From contig RFIM01000097.1 in NCBI GenBank assembly GCA_003695215.1, positions 1 to 34,608 on the forward strand: a stretch of DNA of 34,608 nt, in the 5' to 3' direction. A model generated the notes under the pieces. That model had not been told where the DNA came from and ran no database searches. It worked only from the letters and a program-made list of their open reading frames with translations. Shown here in pieces: positions 1 through 7,072 of the stretch. A program made the translations under genes and the position numbers. The number at the start of each line of letters is the position of its first letter. Within the stretch, counting starts at the first letter, position 1. The DNA is from Chloroflexota bacterium (GTDB taxonomy: Bacteria > Chloroflexota > Anaerolineae > Aggregatilineales > UBA2796).

Positions 1-1722
1 GATGCCGCTTTCTTCGAAAGCCGCCTGAAGAGCGTCGAGGACGTTCTGGAGAAATTAGCCGCCGATCGCCTGAAAAGCAGCCAGCAGGCGCGCCTCGCCA
101 AGCTCTATGAAGTCAGCCGCGTCATCGGCGCCTCGCTGGACCTGCAGACCGTGCTAAACCAAGTCATGGATGCCATCATCGCCCTGACTGGCGCCGAGCG
201 CGGCTTTCTGCTGATCCAAGATGATGACGGCAACCTGACTATCCCTGTGCGCCGCAATTTCGACCAAGAGACTATTGGCATGGAAGCCGTCTCGATCAGC
301 CGTACCGTCACCAATCGCGTCCTAGAGACAAACCAGGCGATCATCACCACCAATGCGCAGGAAGACCCGCGCTTCGCCAATCAGGCGAGCATCGTGGCGC
401 ATGCCCTGCGCAGCATCATGGCCAGCCCGCTGCGCGTGCGCGGCAAGGTCATCGGCGTGGTCTATGTGGATAACCGCGTGCGCACCAACTTGTTCAACGA
501 GCAGGATCTCGAGCTGCTAGAGACCTTCGCAGCGCAAGCGGCTGTGGCCATTGATAACGCGCGGCTCTTCAGCGCAACCGACCAAGCCCTGAACGCGCGC
601 ATCGAAGAGCTGATCATGCTCCAGCGCATGGATCGTCAGCTGAACGAGACTCTGGACTTGAACAATGCGCTGCGCGTCACCTTAGAATGGTCGAGCCAGG
701 TGTGCCAGGCGCAGGCAGCGGCGCTGTATTTGCTGGATGAGGAGAGCGGCGCGCCATACGTCGTGGCGCGCTCAGGCGAGCGCGAGCCCTTCTCGGCTGA
801 GGACAATCCGTCGCTGATTCAGCAGGTCATCAGCAGCCAGGCGCCGCTCGTCCATCAGGCTTCTGGTCATGCCGTCTTGCTGGTGCCGATTCGCCGCAGC
901 GGGCGCGTCATTGGCATCATTGTCATGACGGCTGAGCGCGCTAGTGCTTTCAGCGCTGATCAGCAGGCGCTAGTCAGCCGCATGGCCGATCGCGCCGCCA
1001 TCGCCATTGAGAACGCGCGCCTGTACGCTGCTGTGCAAGCCGCCAATCGCGCCAAGACTGAGTTCATCGGTATTGTGGCGCATGAACTCAAAATTCCGAT
1101 GACCAGCATCAGCGGCTACGCCGACCTGATTCCGATGTCAGGGCCGCTCAATGAGAAGCAAGCCGCTTTTCTGAGCACGATCAAGAACGCCGTGCAACGC
1201 ATGAAAGTCCTGGTAAGCGATTTGAACGACATCAGCCGCATTGAGACGGGCAACTTGCGCGTTGAGCTGCGCGAAGTAGACGTGGCTGAAGTCATCAGCG
1301 CCGTACGCGAGAGCATTGGTGCTGAGATCGCGCAGCGCGAACACAGGCTGCACGTTGAGGTCGCGCCTTCGCTGCCGGCCGTGCGCGCCGATCGCGACCG
1401 CCTGATCCAAGTTCTGCTGAACCTTGCCAGCAACGCCTATAAATACACGCCGAATGGCGGCGACATTTGGCTCAGCGCCAAGCGCGAGGGCGCTCACGTG
1501 GCCTTCACTGTTGCTGATAGCGGCGTCGGCATGACGGCTGAGCAGCTGGCTAAGCTCGGCACCAAGTTTTGGCGCGCCGACAATGGCCTGGGTCAGCCTG
1601 GCACTGGGCTTGGCTTCGCCATCACGCGCAACTTGATCGAGCTGATGGGCGGCCAACTGGAGATTCAGAGCGCGCCGAATCAGGGTACGACAGTCACCTT
1701 CAAATTGCCGAGCGCTCATTGA
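1..1722 (+). CDS. GAF/GAF-domain sensor histidine kinase (5' end outside window)
   Basis: The reading frame is open from base 1, so the N-terminus lies outside the window; 573 residues are visible. Two GAF domains (about residues 35-190 and 210-350, each ending in a typical AVAIDNARL or AIAIENARL helix) precede a HisKA domain whose phospho-acceptor His lies in VAHELKIP (codon at 1081). An HATPase_c domain follows, with an N-box (LLNLASNAYKYTPNG), G1 (DSGVGM), F (KFWRADN) and G2 (GTGLGFAITRNLIELMGG). It should autophosphorylate in response to a GAF-bound ligand or redox signal and pass phosphate to a response regulator, none of which is visible here. No membrane segment is seen in this part, so it is probably cytosolic. 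Its H-box, HELKIPM rather than the common HELRTPL, is a mild variant. Its stop TGA overlaps the TTG start of the next gene, so the two are translationally coupled. Confidence 0.93.
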   Translation, partial: DAAFFESRLKSVEDVLEKLAADRLKSSQQARLAKLYEVSRVIGASLDLQTVLNQVMDAIIALTGAERGFLLIQDDDGNLTIPVRRNFDQETIGMEAVSISRTVTNRVLETNQAIITTNAQEDPRFANQASIVAHALRSIMASPLRVRGKVIGVVYVDNRVRTNLFNEQDLELLETFAAQAAVAIDNARLFSATDQALNARIEELIMLQRMDRQLNETLDLNNALRVTLEWSSQVCQAQAAALYLLDEESGAPYVVARSGEREPFSAEDNPSLIQQVISSQAPLVHQASGHAVLLVPIRRSGRVIGIIVMTAERASAFSADQQALVSRMADRAAIAIENARLYAAVQAANRAKTEFIGIVAHELKIPMTSISGYADLIPMSGPLNEKQAAFLSTIKNAVQRMKVLVSDLNDISRIETGNLRVELREVDVAEVISAVRESIGAEIAQREHRLHVEVAPSLPAVRADRDRLIQVLLNLASNAYKYTPNGGDIWLSAKREGAHVAFTVADSGVGMTAEQLAKLGTKFWRADNGLGQPGTGLGFAITRNLIELMGGQLEIQSAPNQGTTVTFKLPSAH

Positions 1723-2564
1723 ACGCACAGCACATTTATCTCTCGCCACATTGCGATGACGCCGTCTTCAGCTGTGGCGGTCAAATTGCGCAGTTGAGGC
1801 GTAGCAGCGCTGCTGTGACCATTTACACGGTCATGGCAGGCGATCCGCCTGCTGGTTTCACGCCGACTGCCTTCACTGATGAGCTTCATGCGCGTTGGCA
1901 AGGCGGCTTGAGCGCCGAGCAGGCGCTAGCGACGCGGCGCGCCGAAGATCAAGCTGCGGCACAGAGGCTAGGCGCGGCGCTTGTCTTCGGCAGTCATGCC
2001 GATGCTGTCTACCGAGTCAGCGCGGCCACAGGCGCGCCGCTTTATACCTCGCGCGAGGCCATCTTCGGCGAGATTCATCCCGAGGATTCGGCCACGCCTG
2101 AAGCGCTTGCGCAGGCATTCTGCGCCGCCTTTCCGCAGCTCACGCCTGAGGTGACGCTCTACGCGCCGCTAGGCGTCGGTCATCACGTCGATCATCAGCT
2201 GGTGCGCGCTATGGCGTTGCGCCTAGCTGCGCAGTTTCAATTGCGGGAGGTTTATTTTTATGAAGAATTCCCTTATGCGCGCGATGGTCTGAAGGCGCGC
2301 TTGCGCGCCGTGAGCGAACTGGCGCAAGCTATGCGCGCTCATCCTGAGCATTTTGGCCTGCGCGCCGTGCTGCACAAAGTCGTGCTAGACGAGGAGGCGC
2401 TCAACAGCAAGATCGCAGCGAGCGCTTGCTATCGCTCTCAAATCAGCAGCTTCTGGGCCGATCAGGATGAGCTGGAGCGCGCCTTTCGCGAGCAGCATGC
2501 GCATAGCGGCGGCGAGCTGTGCTACCGCCCGCTGCTGCGTGGCGAAGATCAGTCTTCAGGGTGA
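1719..2564 (+). CDS. PIG-L/LmbE-family deacetylase
   Basis: This encodes about 281 residues of a zinc-dependent N-acetylglucosaminyl deacetylase-like protein. The metal-binding signature LSPHCDDAVFSCGG is close to the N-terminus, and the second metal motif HHVDHQLVR lies near the middle (about 2179-2205), matching the PIG-L layout. Family members deacetylate GlcNAc-type conjugates such as those in mycothiol, bacillithiol or glycolipid synthesis; the substrate cannot be read here. The frame runs open to 1569, but the upstream part lies inside the kinase and looks non-homologous. The TTG at 1719, overlapping the kinase stop as TTGA, places the HxDD motif at the expected distance from the N-terminus. 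The 3' end overlaps the 3' end of rtcB by 16 bp. Confidence 0.85.
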   Translation: MNAQHIYLSPHCDDAVFSCGGQIAQLRRSSAAVTIYTVMAGDPPAGFTPTAFTDELHARWQGGLSAEQALATRRAEDQAAAQRLGAALVFGSHADAVYRVSAATGAPLYTSREAIFGEIHPEDSATPEALAQAFCAAFPQLTPEVTLYAPLGVGHHVDHQLVRAMALRLAAQFQLREVYFYEEFPYARDGLKARLRAVSELAQAMRAHPEHFGLRAVLHKVVLDEEALNSKIAASACYRSQISSFWADQDELERAFREQHAHSGGELCYRPLLRGEDQSSG

Positions 2565-3970
2565 TAGCTGCTGCGCGGCGAGCCGTCCATCTTGACCAAC
2601 TTGGGCTGGAAGGACGCCAGCACTTCAACCAGATCGGCTTGAGCGGCCATCACTTCATCGATAGCTTTGTAGCAGTTTGGCACTTCATCCAGGCCCGCCG
2701 AGAGGACTTCGACGCCCTGATCCCTGAGCTTGCGCTTGATGATATCCCAATTGAAGCGCCTGAAAGCCTCAGCGCGGCTCATGCGCCGACCCGCGCCATG
2801 CGCAGCGCTGTTCAAGGCAGCGGCGACGCCACGGCCGCGCACTACATAGCCGCGATCGGCCATGCTGCCCGGAATTACGCCTAGCGCGCCTTCGCCCGCA
2901 GGCGTGGCGCCCTTGCGATGCACGATCACCTCCTGACCGTCCACGACCTCGCGCCAAGCGAAATTGTGATGATTTTCCACCACGCCCAGCACAGGCAAAC
3001 GCACTGCCGCCACTAACTGCTGATGGATGACCGCGTGATTGGCGCTGGCATAGCGCCCTGCCAGCTGCATGGCCTCCCAGTACTCCGCGCCAGCTGACCA
3101 GGCCAAATCAAGCCAGGCCAAATGCTGGAAATCTTTGGGCAAGCCGCTATGGCTGCTCATGGCGATGCGCGTGTAGTGATTGGCGATCTCATAGCCGAAG
3201 CGTCGGCTGCCGCTGTGGCTGAGCAAGGCGAGGTACCGGCCGATAGGCACGGCCCCTTCAGGCGTCTCAAACGGTGTGGAGACGTCCAGCACGCCGAACT
3301 CAACGAAATGATTGCCCGATCCGCTAGTGCCGAGCTGCCGCCAAGCGAGATCCTTGAGTTGGCGCGCCACAGGATGCTCGCGCCAAAGCGGATCGTCCAT
3401 CACAGCGTGTTGGCGCGGCACAGGCCAGGCGTTGCCGGCGCCGAAACACGTGTTTTCCTCAAGCGCCTTGCGGAAACGCTCTTTTTTTTGCTCCAAGAGG
3501 TGCGGCGGCGCCTCAAAGATGGTCAGGCGCATGCGGCAGGCGATATCTACGCCGACTGCGTAGGGAATCACCGCGTTGTACGTCGCCAAGACGCCGCCGA
3601 TGGGCAGGCCATAGCCTTGGTGCGCATCAGGCATGAGCGCGCCGCGCACAGCGATCGGCAAGCGCACAGCGCGTTCCATCTGTTGCAAGGCGCCAGGCTC
3701 GATCTGTTCACGCCCCCAGACTCGATAGGGCGCGTAAGTGTCCAATTGATACGCTTTCGGCTGCTCACGGACGCGCATCAGCTCTTTGGCGAGCCCTTTG
3801 TAGCGCGGATCGGCGCTGAAAGCCTCAGGCTTTGCCAAGACGGCGCGCAGCGTCTCCAAAAGCGCCGATTCGGCTTCGCCTTGGGCAGCAGCTTCGTCTG
3901 CCACTTGTAGTGCGATGCCAATAGCCTTGCCTGGCGGATAGCCAAGACTGAGCAAGTCATGTGCGTTCAT
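2549..3970 (-). CDS. rtcB: RtcB-type RNA-splicing ligase
   Basis: This 473-residue RtcB protein joins 2',3'-cyclic phosphate or 3'-phosphate RNA ends to 5'-OH ends, using GTP and Mn2+. Family signatures appear in order: MPDAHQGYGLPIGG (113-126), GVDIAC with the metal Asp142 and Cys145, GTSGSGNHFVE (214-224), SHSGSRRFGYEIANHY (251-266), ENHHN (332-336), HRKGATPAGEGA (351-362) and HGAGRRMSR (391-399), where His391 is the expected guanylylated residue. Its length is near that of archaeal RtcB without an intein. The C-terminus runs about 15 residues past the usual VVKG-like end and reads LVKMDG. No archease, RtcA or RtcR gene is adjacent. The gene lies 38 bp behind ssb on the same strand and is probably co-transcribed with it. 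The role (tRNA repair or RNA healing) is inferred. Confidence 0.93.
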   Translation of the reverse strand: MNAHDLLSLGYPPGKAIGIALQVADEAAAQGEAESALLETLRAVLAKPEAFSADPRYKGLAKELMRVREQPKAYQLDTYAPYRVWGREQIEPGALQQMERAVRLPIAVRGALMPDAHQGYGLPIGGVLATYNAVIPYAVGVDIACRMRLTIFEAPPHLLEQKKERFRKALEENTCFGAGNAWPVPRQHAVMDDPLWREHPVARQLKDLAWRQLGTSGSGNHFVEFGVLDVSTPFETPEGAVPIGRYLALLSHSGSRRFGYEIANHYTRIAMSSHSGLPKDFQHLAWLDLAWSAGAEYWEAMQLAGRYASANHAVIHQQLVAAVRLPVLGVVENHHNFAWREVVDGQEVIVHRKGATPAGEGALGVIPGSMADRGYVVRGRGVAAALNSAAHGAGRRMSRAEAFRRFNWDIIKRKLRDQGVEVLSAGLDEVPNCYKAIDEVMAAQADLVEVLASFQPKLVKMDGSPRSSYHPED

Positions 3971-4008
3971 GGCTACTTCTCAGATCAACGACGAGCGTCG
4001 CATCAGAA

Positions 4009-4443
4009 CTAGAAGGGCAGGTCGCCGACTTCTTCGGGCAGGTCGTCGCTGCTTGGGGCAGGTCGCTTAAGGCCGCTGCTCCCTGATGAGGCCATGGCCG
4101 TCTCAGTGGCTGAGTCCTCTCTAGGACTCAGCAGCCTGAAGTCGCTGGCAGTCACTTCCAAAGTCGCTGTAGGCCTGCCATCTTGAGCCATATAAGCGTT
4201 AGCACTTACTTCACCGACGACCAGGATGCGCTGCCCTTTTTTGACGATTTGACTGACGGTCTCGGCGCGCTCGCGCCAGAATGTCACACGGAACCATGTC
4301 GTCTTCTCTGTACGCTGATCGCCACGCCCAACCACTTTATTGACGGCGACCGAGAACGAGCAAACGGCGATGCCGCTTTCCGTATACTTGAAATCTGGAT
4401 CGCGCCCAACGTTGCCCACAATAATCAACTGCTGATACGTCAT
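4009..4443 (-). CDS. ssb: Single-stranded DNA-binding protein
   Basis: This 144-residue SSB has an N-terminal OB fold (about residues 1-105) opening with MTYQQLIIVGNVGRDPDFKY and containing the typical TTWFRVTFWRERAE and VSQIVKKGQRILVVGEV stretches. A low-complexity linker leads to the acidic tip EEVGDLPF, the protein-interaction tail that recruits replication and repair enzymes. It coats single-stranded DNA in replication, recombination and repair. It is shorter than E. coli SSB but normal for a bacterial SSB. It has a close-to-consensus promoter (4514-4542) and is probably transcribed together with rtcB. This pairing is unusual because ssb is more often found with rpsF and rpsR. Confidence 0.95.
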   Translation of the reverse strand: MTYQQLIIVGNVGRDPDFKYTESGIAVCSFSVAVNKVVGRGDQRTEKTTWFRVTFWRERAETVSQIVKKGQRILVVGEVSANAYMAQDGRPTATLEVTASDFRLLSPREDSATETAMASSGSSGLKRPAPSSDDLPEEVGDLPF

Positions 4444-4513
4444 GGTTGACCGTCCTTTTGGCTACTTCGCGCCATCACATGCAATCTAGCGTCTGGTCGT
4501 AATAGATTGCATC

Positions 4514-4542
4514 ATTATAGAACGCTTGTTCAAACCTGACAA
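4514..4542 (-). promoter_or_regulatory. Sigma-70-type promoter of ssb-rtcB
   Basis: On the minus strand TTGTCA (4542-4537) and TATAAT (4519-4514) are separated by exactly 17 bp. The -35 box has one mismatch from TTGACA and the -10 box is consensus. Transcription would start about 64 bp upstream of the ssb ATG. Confidence 0.75.
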
Positions 4543-4566
4543 GAGGCAATTTTTCAGCCCTTCCTT

Positions 4567-4572
4567 TATAAT
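4567..4572 (+). promoter_or_regulatory. -10 box upstream of yajC
   Basis: A TATAAT lies about 36 bp before the yajC ATG. No convincing -35 box is found at 16-18 bp, so only the -10 element is supported. It lies back to back with the ssb promoter. Confidence 0.4.
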
Positions 4573-4607
4573 CATTCTAGAGTTTAGCAGAGAAAGGCGA
4601 TCGCCAG

Positions 4608-4955
4608 ATGGGTGAATTCATTGCGTTTTCGTTTGTGATGTTGTTGGTGCTGGCGGGCTACTGGTCGTTCGTGATCTTGCCGCGCCAACGCATGTTCCGC
4701 AAGCACAACAAGTATGTGCGCACCTTGCGCGTCGGCGATGAGGTGATCACGGCTGGCGGCATCGTCGGCACGCTGACGCGCATGGAAGCTGAGCGCGGCA
4801 TCGCTTACGTGCAGATCGCCGAAGGCGTAGAGGTCAAAATTCTGACGGCAGCGCTCAGCCGACCTTTCGATCCTGAAGAAGTGGCGATCACAGCCAATCT
4901 CGGCATTGATCCGACTGCTGATCAGCGCCTGCAGCAGCGTGGCGCACAGCACTGA
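4608..4955 (+). CDS. yajC: YajC-like Sec translocon accessory protein
   Basis: This 115-residue protein has a single N-terminal membrane helix (about residues 4-24), the YajC signature ILPRQRMFRKHNKYVRTLRVGDEVITAGGI (given here in two parts: residues 23-37 basic, 38-52 GDEVITAGGI), and a small soluble domain. YajC associates with SecDF-YidC at the cytoplasmic membrane. The tail is somewhat longer than the minimum and lacks further motifs. An AGAAAGG Shine-Dalgarno at 4591-4597 supports this ATG. No secD or secF lies next to it; instead a thiol-redox module for exported proteins follows on the same strand. Confidence 0.9.
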   Translation: MGEFIAFSFVMLLVLAGYWSFVILPRQRMFRKHNKYVRTLRVGDEVITAGGIVGTLTRMEAERGIAYVQIAEGVEVKILTAALSRPFDPEEVAITANLGIDPTADQRLQQRGAQH

Positions 4956-4987
4956 GCGCGCCACGCACGCCAATGAGGAAAGATTCA

Positions 4988-5059
4988 GTGCCTTCGGCTG
5001 CTCAATGTATTCAAGCGCGAAAGATGCCACAGCTTGCGGCACAGCGAGTACGTAGGTAA
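4988..5059 (+). CDS. Possible 23-residue leader/small ORF before the ccdA-tlpA fusion
   Basis: A strong GAGGAA Shine-Dalgarno (4975-4980) stands about 8 bp before a GTG that opens 23 codons and ends in TAA at 5057-5059. That stop lies within the TAGGTAAG ribosome site of the next gene. The peptide is basic (ends QRVRR) with one Cys and matches nothing I recognise. It may be a coupling or leader peptide, or chance; the placement of the SD, which otherwise has no gene to serve, is the main argument. Confidence 0.3.
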   Translation: MPSAAQCIQARKMPQLAAQRVRR

Positions 5060-5069
5060 GACTTCCACT

Positions 5070-6575
5070 ATGCTCTCAGATATCTCTATTGGCATTGCCT
5101 TCATCGCAGGCTTGTTGTCGTTCATCTCACCGTGCGTTTTGCCGCTCATCCCTGCCTACATCGGCTACCTGACGGCGCGCGCTAGCGGCCAAGCGAGTGT
5201 TGAGGCGCAGCCGCGCGAGGCGGCGCTCAGCCTCAGCCGCGCCAATCGGCTGATCGTCTTCTTGCACGGCGTCGCCTTTGTGCTGGGCTTCACATTGATC
5301 TTCGTGGGATTGGGCATGCTGATCAGCGGCGGCCTTCGACTGGTCGTCGGGCAAGAGGCGGCGGCTGTGGTCAGCGGCGGCGCGCGCGATCTGCAGACGC
5401 TCCTGGCTCAGGTGGGCGGCGTGATCGTGATCGTCTTCGGTCTGCACGTGATGGGCGTGACAGGCTGGCTGTTGCAGCGCTTGGTCTACGATGTGAACTG
5501 GGCAAGCTTAGGCGGCTTGGGCGCAGTGCTGAGAGGCTTCTTCGAACGGCTGCTGGGCGGGCTCTACGCTGATACGCGCCGTCAGGTCGATCCGCGCAAT
5601 CCCTATGGCTTTCTCGGCTCAGCGCTGATGGGCATGGTCTTCGCTGCGGGCTGGTCGCCATGCATCGGTCCGATTCTGGGCGCGATCCTGACGGTCTCGG
5701 TCTCGGCCACATCCAGCAGCGAGTGGTGGGCTGCTGGCGGCATGCTGCTAGTCTATTCGCTCGGCTTAGGCGCGCCATTCTTGCTGGCAGCTATCGCCAT
5801 TGACCAAATGCGCGGCCTGATGAGACGCTTGCAGAAGCGCATGCGCTTGATCGAGGCGATCAGCGGCATATTCTTGATCCTAGTCGGCTATTTACTGCTC
5901 TCAGGCGAGCTGGCGCGGCTTGCCAACGTCGGCGGCGGCATCGCAGACTTCACCTATAACTTGCAAGAATGCACGGTCAGCGCATTTCGCGGCGAGATCG
6001 CCTGGAGCGAACACGGCGCGTGCATGGGCATCGGCCATGGCGCCTTTTTGCGCCAAAAAGCGCTTGAAAAGCCTACAGAAAGCGCTTCTGACTTGCCTGA
6101 ATCGAGCGAAGCCGCGCCTGAGGCACTCATAGACCGCGCCATCGGCACTGAGATCGGCTTGAAGGCGCCGAACTTCAGCACCACCCTCTTTGATGGCACT
6201 CCGCTTGAGTTGCGCCAACTTGAAGGCAAGCTCGTGATCCTGAACTTCTGGGCGAGCTACTGCGCGCCATGCCGTGACGAAATGCCGTTTTTCCAGACGC
6301 TCAGCGAAAAATACGCCGACCTAACTGTGCTCGCCATCAACACTGTCGAGATCAATCCGCAAGCGGCGCGGCAGTTCGCCGCCGACCTGGCGCTGCGCTT
6401 TCCGCTCGGCACTGATGCGGATAACCGCATCGGGCGTCAATTCGGCGTGCAAGGGCTGCCCACGACCTACATCATTGGGCGCGACGGTGTGATCCTGAAG
6501 CGGCTCTACGGCGCTGTGAACTTCGCCACTTTTGAAGCCGACGTGCGGACGTGGCTTGGTATCTCAGGCGAGTAG
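5070..6575 (+). CDS. CcdA-TlpA fusion: thiol-disulfide electron conduit with thioredoxin domain
   Basis: This protein of 501 residues fuses a CcdA/DsbD-type membrane domain (about residues 1-280, several helices) to a TlpA/ResA-like thioredoxin domain (about 360-495). Membrane redox cysteines sit in FISPCVLPLIP (Cys22) and GWSPCIGP (Cys198). The thioredoxin active site is WASYCAPC (Cys398 and Cys401), followed by a GLPTTYIIG cis-Pro loop. The membrane half should carry electrons from cytosolic thioredoxin outward, and the fused domain should deliver them to exported proteins or apocytochrome c. The connecting region carries an extra Cys pair (Cys301 and Cys318). ATG 5070 is preferred over an upstream TTG at 5034 because TAGGTAAG lies 9 bp before it and translation then begins directly at the first membrane helix. 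Its 3' end overlaps the next gene by 25 bp. Confidence 0.9.
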   Translation: MLSDISIGIAFIAGLLSFISPCVLPLIPAYIGYLTARASGQASVEAQPREAALSLSRANRLIVFLHGVAFVLGFTLIFVGLGMLISGGLRLVVGQEAAAVVSGGARDLQTLLAQVGGVIVIVFGLHVMGVTGWLLQRLVYDVNWASLGGLGAVLRGFFERLLGGLYADTRRQVDPRNPYGFLGSALMGMVFAAGWSPCIGPILGAILTVSVSATSSSEWWAAGGMLLVYSLGLGAPFLLAAIAIDQMRGLMRRLQKRMRLIEAISGIFLILVGYLLLSGELARLANVGGGIADFTYNLQECTVSAFRGEIAWSEHGACMGIGHGAFLRQKALEKPTESASDLPESSEAAPEALIDRAIGTEIGLKAPNFSTTLFDGTPLELRQLEGKLVILNFWASYCAPCRDEMPFFQTLSEKYADLTVLAINTVEINPQAARQFAADLALRFPLGTDADNRIGRQFGVQGLPTTYIIGRDGVILKRLYGAVNFATFEADVRTWLGISGE

Positions 6576-7072
6576 CGCGGCAAGCTGCAGCAGCGCTGTT
6601 GACGCTGCTCGCCTTCGCTTTGATCGCTGTGGCAGGCTTGCCTGAGCAGCGCACTTGGCAGAGCCTACCGCAAAATGGCGCGCTGATTCTAGCAGGCAGG
6701 ACGCTAGATGGCGACTCTTTCCAGCTTTCAGCATGGCGCGGCCTGCCAATCATCCTGAACTTCTGGGCGAGCTGGTGCGCGCCTTGCCGCGAAGAGCTGC
6801 CTGCGCTGCAGCAGCTGCACGCCTCAGGCTTCCGCGTGGTCGGCGTGAACGTCGGCGAGCCGAGTCAGCAGGCGCTCGGCTTTGCCATGGCGCACGGCGT
6901 CACTTTCCCGAACTTGCTCGATCCTGATTACTACTGGCTGCGCGTCTTCGGTGTGCGCACACTGCCGACGACGTTTTTCATCAGCGCTGATGGCGCACTG
7001 CGCGAGATTGTGCAAGGCGGCATGAGCGCCGACGAGCTATTCAGGAAGGCGAGAGCGCTAGACGAGCCGTAA
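6551..7072 (+). CDS. Membrane-anchored TlpA/ResA-type thioredoxin
   Basis: This 173-residue protein has an N-terminal signal anchor (about residues 12-30) and one extracytoplasmic thioredoxin domain. The active site is WASWCAPC (Cys76 and Cys79), and the cis-Pro loop is RTLPTTFFIS. TlpA/ResA proteins reduce disulfides outside the membrane, often for cytochrome c maturation. It starts at GTG 6551 inside the end of the CcdA-TlpA gene (25 bp overlap), which implies coupled translation and a shared electron source. Its active-site region closely parallels the fused thioredoxin domain upstream, so the two may be paralogues. The 3' end overlaps the convergent binding-protein gene by 15 bp. Confidence 0.9.
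   Translation: MAWYLRRVARQAAAALLTLLAFALIAVAGLPEQRTWQSLPQNGALILAGRTLDGDSFQLSAWRGLPIILNFWASWCAPCREELPALQQLHASGFRVVGVNVGEPSQQALGFAMAHGVTFPNLLDPDYYWLRVFGVRTLPTTFFISADGALREIVQGGMSADELFRKARALDEP

Noticed and set aside
1138..1749. 203-codon open frame on the minus strand over the histidine kinase
   Set aside because: It lies opposite a clear HisKA/HATPase gene; low-complexity Ala/Arg content and no motif. A shadow of codon bias.
3122..3910. 262-codon frame on the plus strand opposite rtcB
   Set aside because: rtcB has all catalytic motifs on the other strand; this frame has none and no ribosome site.
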